A stretch of 39,334 bases of DNA from Aminicella lysinilytica (lineage in GTDB: Bacteria; Bacillota; Clostridia; Peptostreptococcales; Anaerovoracaceae), in contig NZ_SNXO01000022.1 in assembly GCF_004362975.1 (NCBI RefSeq), forward strand, positions 1-39,334, written 5' to 3'. Made by a program: the position numbers and the translations under genes. Positions 32,049 through 39,334 of the stretch are shown one piece after another. Each line of letters begins with the position of its first letter. Position 1 is the first letter of the stretch. Below the pieces are notes generated by a model. The model was not told the DNA's origin and made no database searches. It was given only the letters and a program-made list of their open reading frames with translations.

Positions 32049-35000
32049 TGCCTAAGGATTTCACTTTGAACAAAGTTCTCATTATAGGCTCCGGCCCTAT
32101 CGTAATTGGTCAGGCGGCGGAGTTCGACTACGCCGGCACTCAGGCCTGCAAGGCAATTTCCGAGGAGGGCATCGAGACTATCCTCATCAACAGCAATCCT
32201 GCCACGATCATGACGGACCGGGGCATCGCCGACAAGGTTTACCTGGAGCCCATCACGGAAGATGCTGTAACAAAAATCATAGAGCAGGAAAAGCCTGAGG
32301 GCGTACTGGCCGGCTTCGGCGGGCAGACAGGCCTCAATCTCGCCATGTCATTAGACGCAAAAGGAATATTTGAGAAGAACCATGTCAAGCTTCTGGGCGT
32401 CAACAAGGAAAGCATACATAAGGCGGAGGACAGGGAGGCTTTCAAAGATCTCATGGAAGAAATAGGCGAGCCTATACCGCCGAGCATTATAGCCACAGGC
32501 ATAGACGAGTGTAAAGCCTTCGCGACACAGATAGGCTATCCTTTGATCATCAGACCTGCCTACACTCTGGGCGGCACCGGAGGCGGCATCGCCCACAATG
32601 AAGAAGAACTCATAGAACACTGCAAGATGGGCATTGAGAAGAGCGCCATCGGCCAGATCCTCGTGGAGAAATCCATAGCAGGATGGAAAGAGATAGAGTA
32701 TGAGGTCATCAGAGATTCTAAGGACAACTGCATCATAATCTGCTCCATGGAAAACCTGGATCCGGCGGGGATCCACACAGGCGACAGCATCGTAGTCGCG
32801 CCGACACAGACACTCAACGACACCCAGTATCAGATGCTGAGAAATTCAGCTTTGAAAATAATCAGAAGTCTGGATATAGAAGGCGGTTGCAACGTGCAGT
32901 TTGCCATGGATCCGGACAGAGACGAATACATCGTAATTGAAGTCAACCCGAGAGTCAGCCGTTCATCAGCCCTGGCATCCAAGGCCGCCGGATACCCTAT
33001 AGCCAAGATCGCCGCCAAGATCGCCATAGGCTACACTTTGGACGAACTGAAAAACTACGTGACAGAGGGCTCCAGCGCCTGCTTTGAGCCGGCCCTGGAC
33101 TACTGCGTCGTGAAGATCCCCAAATGGCCATTCAATAAATTCCGCACGGCGTCCAGAAAGCTGGGAACACAGATGAAAGCCACCGGCGAGATCATGGCTA
33201 TAGACAGAAACTTCGAAAGCGCGCTTTTGAAAGCCATCGCCTCCCTGGAAGTGGAGGGCACGGGCCTGCGAGTGCCCTACGTCACAGGCCTCAGCAACGA
33301 GAAACTCATAGAGAAACTCAGAGACTGCGACGATGAGAGGATATTCTGCATAGCAGAAGCCTTCCGCAGAGACATAGCAACAGTTGAAGATATTTTCGCC
33401 GAGACGAAGATTGACCGCTGGTTCCTGAACAAAATCTACGGCATAATAGAAATGGAGCGGATCCTGAAGACTTCGGAGATCACAGCCGATATTATAAGAG
33501 AAGCCGAGAGCAGAGGTTTCGTCGATGACGAGATCATGGATTTGACGGGCATGGCCAGAGACGTTCTCCAGGATATAAGGATATATCACGAGATTTATCC
33601 GGTCTACAAGGTCGTGGACACCTGTGCCGGAGAGTTCGAGGCTCTGACTCCTTACTATTATTCCAGCTACGGCGGAGAGAATGAAAGCACACGCTCAGAT
33701 AACGATAAGATCCTCGTAGTCGGCTCAGGCCCTATAAGAATTGGCCAAGGCATAGAGTTCGACTACTGCTGCGTCCAGGGAGTCTGGGCCCTGAGAGACC
33801 TGGGATACGAGTCCATCATCATCAACAACAACCCTGAGACCGTCAGCACCGACTTCGACACATCAGACAAGCTGTATTTTGAGCCACTACACACTGACGA
33901 CGTCATGAACGTAGTCAAGCAGGAGAGACCTTTGGGCGTCATACTGCAGTTCGGCGGCCAGACGTCCCTGAACCTGGCGGCTAAGCTGGCAGCCCGGAGC
34001 ATCAGGATACTGGGCACCCAGAACAAATACATCGACCTGGCCGAGGACAGGGAAAAATTCTCAGATCTGCTGGATATTCTGGAGATCGAGACCCCTAAGG
34101 GCTGCGCTGTTAGGACTCAGGAAGAAGCCGTGGAAGCGGCTGAGCGCCTGGGATATCCTTTGGTCGTAAGGCCGTCATTCGTCATCGGCGGCAGGGCCAT
34201 GCAGGTGGTCTACAAAGACGAGGAACTGATGAAATATCTGAAGGAAGCCGTGAATCTATCTCACGAGCATCCTGTGCTCATAGACAAATATGTAGAGGGC
34301 AAGGAAATGGACGTCGATGCCATCGCTGACGGCGAGGACGTTCTGATCCCGGGCATCATGGAGCACTTCGAGCGGACCGGCGTCCACTCCGGCGACAGCT
34401 GCACCTGCTATCCGCCATATGATCTGCCGGCTGACGTAATCGACGAGCTCATGGCCGACACCCGCAAGATAGTCAAGGCCTTGCATATTGTCGGGCTGGT
34501 GAACATTCAGTACGCCTGGGACGGCAACAAAATCTACGTTATAGAGGTCAATCCGCGGGCGTCTCGTACGGTGCCGATTCTCAGCAAGGTCACAGGCGTG
34601 CCAATGGTGAAGATCGCCGTGGCAGTCATGACAGGCGCAAAATTAAAGGATATGGAGTGGGGCACGGGTCTCTACAAGTCGAAGGATTACTTCGCCGTGA
34701 AGGTTCCGGTTTTCTCCGACTCCAAGCTGACTGATGTGGACGTGGCCGTAGGGCCGGAGATGAAGTCCACAGGCGAGGTCCTGGGCATCGATAATGATCT
34801 GAAAACGGCCATATACAAAGGCTTCATCGGGGCAGGCGGCAATATACCAACCGCTGGCGGCGTCTTCGTAAGCCTCAGAGATCACGACAAGAATCCGGAC
34901 AGCGTCAGGATAATCAAGTCCTACGATAAACTGGGCCTGAAGATATACGCCTCTGAAGGCACGGGAGCATATCTAGCAGAGAAGGGCCTGGCGGCTGAGA

Positions 35001-35227
35001 TACTTGACTACAGCCAGGTCAAGCCTATGATAGGCGAGGAACTGCAGATAATAATCAACACGCCGAAGGCTATCAACGTTATAGGCGCGGATACTTTTCC
35101 CATCAGGAGGGCGGCCATCGAGCGGAACCTGCCGGTGCTGACCTGTATGGATACGGCGGAGATATTTGCCTACGCAGTGGAAATGAAGCAGCAGGCCGCG
35201 ACACTGACCTACAAACCTTTGCAGTAG
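32048..35227 (+). CDS. carB: Carbamoyl-phosphate synthase large subunit
   Basis: The 1059-aa enzyme makes carbamoyl phosphate from bicarbonate, ammonia and two ATP. Two homologous ATP-grasp halves are visible: the first begins KVLIIGSGPIVIGQAAEFDYAG and the second KILVVGSGPIRIGQGIEFDY (about residue 555). The C-terminal part is the methylglyoxal-synthase-like regulatory domain. The length agrees with family members (E. coli 1073). Codons favour GGC, GCC and ATC, unlike the arc genes. It supplies carbamoyl phosphate to ornithine carbamoyltransferase and to aspartate carbamoyltransferase, which is not in the window. Confidence 0.97.
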   Translation: MPKDFTLNKVLIIGSGPIVIGQAAEFDYAGTQACKAISEEGIETILINSNPATIMTDRGIADKVYLEPITEDAVTKIIEQEKPEGVLAGFGGQTGLNLAMSLDAKGIFEKNHVKLLGVNKESIHKAEDREAFKDLMEEIGEPIPPSIIATGIDECKAFATQIGYPLIIRPAYTLGGTGGGIAHNEEELIEHCKMGIEKSAIGQILVEKSIAGWKEIEYEVIRDSKDNCIIICSMENLDPAGIHTGDSIVVAPTQTLNDTQYQMLRNSALKIIRSLDIEGGCNVQFAMDPDRDEYIVIEVNPRVSRSSALASKAAGYPIAKIAAKIAIGYTLDELKNYVTEGSSACFEPALDYCVVKIPKWPFNKFRTASRKLGTQMKATGEIMAIDRNFESALLKAIASLEVEGTGLRVPYVTGLSNEKLIEKLRDCDDERIFCIAEAFRRDIATVEDIFAETKIDRWFLNKIYGIIEMERILKTSEITADIIREAESRGFVDDEIMDLTGMARDVLQDIRIYHEIYPVYKVVDTCAGEFEALTPYYYSSYGGENESTRSDNDKILVVGSGPIRIGQGIEFDYCCVQGVWALRDLGYESIIINNNPETVSTDFDTSDKLYFEPLHTDDVMNVVKQERPLGVILQFGGQTSLNLAAKLAARSIRILGTQNKYIDLAEDREKFSDLLDILEIETPKGCAVRTQEEAVEAAERLGYPLVVRPSFVIGGRAMQVVYKDEELMKYLKEAVNLSHEHPVLIDKYVEGKEMDVDAIADGEDVLIPGIMEHFERTGVHSGDSCTCYPPYDLPADVIDELMADTRKIVKALHIVGLVNIQYAWDGNKIYVIEVNPRASRTVPILSKVTGVPMVKIAVAVMTGAKLKDMEWGTGLYKSKDYFAVKVPVFSDSKLTDVDVAVGPEMKSTGEVLGIDNDLKTAIYKGFIGAGGNIPTAGGVFVSLRDHDKNPDSVRIIKSYDKLGLKIYASEGTGAYLAEKGLAAEILDYSQVKPMIGEELQIIINTPKAINVIGADTFPIRRAAIERNLPVLTCMDTAEIFAYAVEMKQQAATLTYKPLQ

Positions 35228-35263
35228 AACAGGCCGCCGTACATCTTTACGATGGCTAAAAGG

Positions 35264-35291
35264 TTGAAGTTTGCCGCAGATAGTATATAAT
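35264..35291 (+). promoter_or_regulatory. Promoter of the U32 peptidase gene
   Basis: TTGAAG (35264-35269), 16 bp, TATAAT (35286-35291). It lies inside the longest open frame (which reaches 35271) and therefore argues for the TTG start at 35322. Confidence 0.65.
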
Positions 35292-35321
35292 AAAGAAAAA
35301 ACTTATCTGAAGAGGTGGACT

Positions 35322-37490
35322 TTGAACAAAGGAAAATGCGAGCTTCTGGTTCCTGCCGGAGGCGTAGAACAATTTATAGCGGCAGTTGAAAATGGCGCCG
35401 ATGCAGTATACATCGGCGGCCATCTTTTTAATGCCAGGATAAATGCCGGGAATTTCAGCGACGAGGAACTGCAGGCGGCTGTAGACTTCGCCCACAAGCG
35501 CAGCGTCAAGGTGTTCGTGACCATGAATACCCTCATGACCGATGACGAACTTGATGGCGCACTGAAATACGCTGCCTTTCTATATGAAGCCGGCGTGGAC
35601 GCACTGATAATACAGGATCTGGGTCTGGGAAAACTTATCAGGGAATACATGCCTGATTTCCCGCTGCACCTGTCCACACAGGCCACAGTCTGCGACGCGA
35701 TGGGCGCCGAAACTGCCCTGAGACTGGGCTACGAGCGGGTAGTCCTGTCCAGAGAACTGTCACTGGCCGAGATCCGCCAGATCTGCAGCAGCACCGAAGC
35801 CGACATAGAAGTCTTTGTTCACGGAGCCCTATGCGTCTGCTACTCCGGACAGTGCCAGCTGAGCCGTTACTTCGGCGGCAGAAGCGGCAACAGGGGACTT
35901 TGCGCACAGCCATGCCGCCTGCCGTACATGACCTTCGACGAAAAAGGCAAGCCAGTGGATACAGTCCGCTACCCTTTGAGCCCCAAGGATCAGTGCCTCA
36001 TCGATCACCTGGGCGACCTGGCCGATGCCGGCGTTCTGTCCTTCAAAATCGAGGGCCGCATGAAATCCGCAGAATACGTGGCCGTTGTCACGTCCATATA
36101 CAGGAAATACCTGGACCTTTATTACGAAAAGGGCCGTTACACTGTCGATCCGGCTGATCGGCTGGCCCTGGAACAGATTTTCAACCGGGGTGGCTTCACC
36201 GACGGCTATTATCACGGGGATTCGTCCATGGATATCATGTCCGGAGACCTGCCCAAGCATCAGGGCATACGCATCGGCAAAGTCATAAAGCGTATACAGG
36301 GCACGGCTCTGGTGGATGTGAAGCTCTACGATGAGCTGTCCCTGGGCGACGGAGTGGAGATCCAGAGCAAAGAACTCTGCGGCAATGTCGTCACATATTA
36401 CAAAGAATTAAAGGGCGGCCTGACTCGCATCGGCGACATTCGCGGCCGGGTGGAACACGGCGATCCGCTCTTCCGCATCTCGCGCAAAAGTCAGCTTGAA
36501 CATGCTCGCGCCACTTATGAGAATGTCGGCTTTGACGCAGGCAAGTACCTGCGCAAAGGTAACATCGACATGGAACTTATTGCTAATGGTGACAGGCTGC
36601 GGCTGGTGGTGAAGCATAAGTCGGGAGCATCTGTATTTGCAGAAGGTGGGCCTTATGGAGGAGGCGAGGTGCCAACGGAAGTCTCGCGCTTCGAGAAGGC
36701 TCTCAGGAAAACGGGAAACACGCCTTTTAAGGCAGAAAAAATCGATTTCGAGGGTGAACTCGATGCCACAGTAAAAACTTCTGAAATCAACGAACTGAGG
36801 CGCAGAGCCTTATCTCAGATGAAAGAAGCCCTGATTACCAGACGGACCGCGCCAATGGTCCAGGATTATATTCCACTGACAGAGGAGAAAACACCGGTAG
36901 CCATAGAACTCTACTATTACAGCTGGAAATCATACAGAGAACATTTTGTTCCACCTGAAGTCGAGAGATCCGGCTTGCCGCTAGTATCCCTAGTGCCGCT
37001 GGTCGAATTCCACCGTCACCGGGCAGAAGTTGGCACTGTTATCCCATATATCTCCAACGTTTCCCGAGGCAGTGAGGACGCTTACATCGAAGAAAACTTT
37101 GATTCCATAGCGGATCTCTGCCGCGACACAGGAGTCTATGTCGGCAGTCTCGGCTGGATACAGCCATTCAGATTCGCCGGAGTAGATGTCTTCGGAGACT
37201 ATGGACTAAATGTTATGAACAGCCAGTCGGAAGCAGCCCTGGATGCCATAGGAGTCAGAAGATGCGTAGGCAGTCTGGAATCTGCCGTACCGGCCCAGGG
37301 CCCGTATCCACTGATGACCATGCAGCATCAGCCACAGGGAGACATCCTCCTTAACAAAGGCCGAGACCGCCTGGTCATGATCCACAGGGACTTTTCCGAC
37401 CAGACCCTGCTGGTGTCGGAAAACTACAGCATCTCCTCGGATGAGATCCCGTCAGGCCCTTCAGAGGTCATGAGAATATATATAGCATAA
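35322..37490 (+). CDS. U32 family peptidase with DUF3656-type C-terminus
   Basis: The protein has 722 aa. The N-terminal U32 domain begins KCELLVPAGGVEQFIAAVENGADAVYIGG and has the signature FVHGALCVCYSGQCQLSRYFGGRSGNRGLCAQPCR, given here by its core HGALCVCYSG, with cysteines probably holding an Fe-S cluster. The rest fits the DUF3656 extension of RlhA/YhbU-like proteins. Members are called collagenase-like peptidases, but RlhA hydroxylates 23S rRNA and TrhP tRNA, so RNA hydroxylation is a good alternative. The start is TTG at 35322 with AGAGGTGG upstream. Confidence 0.88.
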   Translation: MNKGKCELLVPAGGVEQFIAAVENGADAVYIGGHLFNARINAGNFSDEELQAAVDFAHKRSVKVFVTMNTLMTDDELDGALKYAAFLYEAGVDALIIQDLGLGKLIREYMPDFPLHLSTQATVCDAMGAETALRLGYERVVLSRELSLAEIRQICSSTEADIEVFVHGALCVCYSGQCQLSRYFGGRSGNRGLCAQPCRLPYMTFDEKGKPVDTVRYPLSPKDQCLIDHLGDLADAGVLSFKIEGRMKSAEYVAVVTSIYRKYLDLYYEKGRYTVDPADRLALEQIFNRGGFTDGYYHGDSSMDIMSGDLPKHQGIRIGKVIKRIQGTALVDVKLYDELSLGDGVEIQSKELCGNVVTYYKELKGGLTRIGDIRGRVEHGDPLFRISRKSQLEHARATYENVGFDAGKYLRKGNIDMELIANGDRLRLVVKHKSGASVFAEGGPYGGGEVPTEVSRFEKALRKTGNTPFKAEKIDFEGELDATVKTSEINELRRRALSQMKEALITRRTAPMVQDYIPLTEEKTPVAIELYYYSWKSYREHFVPPEVERSGLPLVSLVPLVEFHRHRAEVGTVIPYISNVSRGSEDAYIEENFDSIADLCRDTGVYVGSLGWIQPFRFAGVDVFGDYGLNVMNSQSEAALDAIGVRRCVGSLESAVPAQGPYPLMTMQHQPQGDILLNKGRDRLVMIHRDFSDQTLLVSENYSISSDEIPSGPSEVMRIYIA

Positions 37491-37501
37491 ATACATCAAT
37501 A

Positions 37502-37531
37502 AAAGAGGACGCCGTTTTCAGCGTCCTCTTT
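37502..37531. terminator. Bidirectional terminator between the U32 and nhaC genes
   Basis: AAAGAGGACGC (37502-37512), 8-nt loop, GCGTCCTCTTT (37521-37531): an 11-bp perfect stem with A-rich and T-rich flanks. It can end both converging transcripts. Confidence 0.9.
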
Positions 37532-37563
37532 ATTAGCATAAGATTCTATTTTAACTAATTGAT

Positions 37564-39225
37564 TTAAGCTTCCAGACTTTCTGAAGCTTCTTCTTTTTCT
37601 TTAGCTCTTTTTTCCATAACAGCCTCATACTCTTCATCAGTCATCTTGACCATGGAGATTCCTGTCCATCCATAGAAGCAGGATACGATAGGATTCATGT
37701 ATGAAAGAATAGCAAACGGTGCATATCCGCCCTTGCCCCAAGCCGGTACGCCCAGGAACTTGTACATTGTAGCTCCGCAGGTGTTCCATGGGATCAGGTT
37801 GGATGTTACTGTTCCTGAGTCCTCAAGACATCTTGACAGATTCTTAGGTGCCAGGTGCATGTCTTCAAATGCTTCCTTGTACATTCTTCCAGGAAGTACG
37901 ATTGACAGGTACTGGTCTCCGCCGATGATGTTCATGATTATGCAGCTGATCAGTGTTACTGTTACCAGTCCGCCAACGCCCTTAGCAAATACGAGCAGTG
38001 ACTTGGCGATAGCCCCCAGCATTCCCGATGCATCCATTACTCCGCCGAAGCACATAGCGCAGAGGATCAGGTTGATGGTCCATAGCATGGAACTCATGCC
38101 GCCCTTCTCGTTGATCAGGGAATCGATGTTATACTCACCCTGAATATTGGTGCCTACACCCGTTTGGGCTATAAACTCCTTGAACTGGTCATTAGACAAG
38201 CCGAGTATCGTGTCTGCGTCGCCTCCGCTTACTGAATTGATGACATCTGCATATTTTCCTTCTGTAGCTGTCCACGCATCACTGAATCCAGGTACTGTAT
38301 ATCCATAATGGAGAATTCCCGGCCAGTCTGCCAGGTTGATACCGTTGAATATGGAGCCTATAATCATACCGGCAACGATGCCGCCCATGATTCCAGGTAT
38401 AGCAGGTATCTTCAGTGCTACGATTACGATTACCAGTACTGGTGGTAACAGCATCCACAGGTTCAGGTTGAAGTTGACCAGGCAGGCATCTCTCATCGGT
38501 TCTACGATATCGAGGCTTGCGCTCTTGTCTACTTTCAGACCCAGGATAGTGTAAACTACCAAGGCAATCAATAGTGAAGGTGTTACTGTCCAGATCATAT
38601 GTCTGATATGGTCGAACAGGGTGGCACCTGCCATAGCAGGTGCCAGGTTTGTAGTATCTGACAGCGGTGACATCTTATCTCCGAAATAAGCTCCGGTGAT
38701 GATTGCTCCGGCTGACATAGCAGGGCTGATTCCAAGACCAGTTCCTACTCCGATAAGTGCGATTCCTATAGTTCCTGCCGTCGTCCATGAGGATCCGGTT
38801 GCTAATGCTACTATACAGCATAGCAAGCAGGTTGCCGTTAAATATATGCTTGGTTTCAGGATTAATAATCCGTAGTAGATCATGCCAGGAACAACTCCTG
38901 CTGCTACCCAGCATCCGATCAGAAGTCCAACTTCTGCCAGAATCAGCATAGCCTGCATGGATCTGTTGATTGATGCGAGGATTCCTGCTTCCAGGAATGC
39001 CCATTTGTAGCCATTAAGTGAAGCTACGATTGTTGCGAATGTTGCCGATACCAACAATGCGATATGTACTTCGCCATATTCACATGTGAAGGCATTGACA
39101 GTGTCAGATGGGTTGCCACCGAAAACGTTGACAATTTTTCCCAACATACCTAAGCAGTACATAAGTGCAATCAATGTGAACAAGAAGCACAAGTACGCTT
39201 GCCATAGAGGTATCTTTTTACCCAT
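37564..39225 (-). CDS. nhaC: NhaC family Na+/H+ antiporter
   Basis: The 553-aa membrane protein has about 12 helices and is related to NhaC, which exchanges Na+ for H+, and to MleN-type malate/lactate antiporters. Typical segments are GTSTG-like VGTGLGISPAMSAG, AYFGDKMSPLSDTTNLAP and EDSGTVTSNLIPWNTCG. The C-terminus ends in a charged tail. I chose the ATG at 39225 because MGKKIPLWQAY is the normal family start; the frame can extend to a TTG at 39279. No good ribosome binding site precedes either start. The exact ion pair is not provable from sequence. Confidence 0.88.
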   Translation of the reverse strand: MGKKIPLWQAYLCFLFTLIALMYCLGMLGKIVNVFGGNPSDTVNAFTCEYGEVHIALLVSATFATIVASLNGYKWAFLEAGILASINRSMQAMLILAEVGLLIGCWVAAGVVPGMIYYGLLILKPSIYLTATCLLCCIVALATGSSWTTAGTIGIALIGVGTGLGISPAMSAGAIITGAYFGDKMSPLSDTTNLAPAMAGATLFDHIRHMIWTVTPSLLIALVVYTILGLKVDKSASLDIVEPMRDACLVNFNLNLWMLLPPVLVIVIVALKIPAIPGIMGGIVAGMIIGSIFNGINLADWPGILHYGYTVPGFSDAWTATEGKYADVINSVSGGDADTILGLSNDQFKEFIAQTGVGTNIQGEYNIDSLINEKGGMSSMLWTINLILCAMCFGGVMDASGMLGAIAKSLLVFAKGVGGLVTVTLISCIIMNIIGGDQYLSIVLPGRMYKEAFEDMHLAPKNLSRCLEDSGTVTSNLIPWNTCGATMYKFLGVPAWGKGGYAPFAILSYMNPIVSCFYGWTGISMVKMTDEEYEAVMEKRAKEKEEASESLEA

Positions 39226-39282
39226 AATAAGTCGATTGTGTCCGTATAATGGTGTAAAAGAGAGAATTGGAGAGATCAAAAA

Positions 39283-39310
39283 AATATAGAGCCAAATGCT
39301 CCACTTTCAA
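39283..39310 (-). promoter_or_regulatory. nhaC promoter
   Basis: On the minus strand, TTGAAA (39310-39305), 16 bp, TATATT (39288-39283). It gives a leader of about 50 nt. Confidence 0.55.
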
Positions 39311-39334
39311 GTATAATTGAAATTGAAAATATAA

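Overview
This window reads as chromosomal DNA of an anaerobic, amino-acid-using member of the Bacillota (class Clostridia). I favour something near the Anaerovoracaceae/Family XIII or Peptostreptococcales, but the sequence alone does not fix the family. The reasons are strong GGAGG-type ribosome binding sites, Bacillus-like sigma-A promoters, and gene families typical of gut and oral Clostridia: a UPF0597 cysteine desulfidase, a C_GCAxxG_C_C protein, a DUF2812 protein, NhaC, a U32 peptidase, BioY and a PhoP/PhoR pair. A complete arginine deiminase pathway is present. I see no insertion sequence, phage gene, CRISPR array, rRNA or tRNA.

Layout. Positions 1-324 are non-coding and hold three evenly spaced dyads and a 10-bp tandem repeat. 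An ABC exporter pair (325-2146) and a membrane diguanylate cyclase (2246-3418) follow. Next is bioY behind a consensus promoter with a BirA-like operator (3427-4090), then a UPF0597 protein (4174-5448). A membrane PAS/hybrid histidine kinase is split by one in-frame TAA (5504-8134). A short dynamin-like GTPase is coupled to a TetR-family regulator (8161-9984). A compact three-gene unit (10116-12941) holds a radical-SAM-like protein without its cluster cysteines, an alpha/beta hydrolase and a DUF2812 membrane protein. A C_GCAxxG_C_C protein lies on the minus strand and diverges from a HutD/Ves-membrane fusion. pyrG has a leader with a possible attenuator. Then come phoP/phoR-like genes with a Na/Pi cotransporter (16445-20267), mreB, a THUMP rRNA methyltransferase and a MocR regulator.

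The right half is an arginine/carbamoyl-phosphate region: ornithine carbamoyltransferase, arginine deiminase, carbamate kinase and arginine:ornithine antiporter on the plus strand (24237-29266), argG on the minus strand, and carAB diverging from argG. The argG-carA spacer carries ARG-box-like sequences over both promoters. The enzymes for arginine breakdown to ATP and for citrulline/arginine synthesis therefore sit side by side, probably under opposite control. The window closes with a U32 peptidase and a convergent NhaC antiporter.

The most unusual signals are: (1) the radical-SAM homologue that has lost CxxxCxxC and its C-terminal cluster region but keeps GGEP; (2) the MocR protein with Leu in place of the PLP-binding Lys, encoded next to a 24-bp tandem repeat that runs into the arc promoter; (3) the hybrid kinase interrupted by a single stop inside a PAS tail; (4) two genes whose -10 boxes imply leaderless mRNAs; (5) operator-like sites for BirA, ArgR and PhoP placed as expected for the genes they precede. 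I did not find a clearly new multi-gene system. The degenerate radical-SAM unit is the best candidate for unexplored biology.
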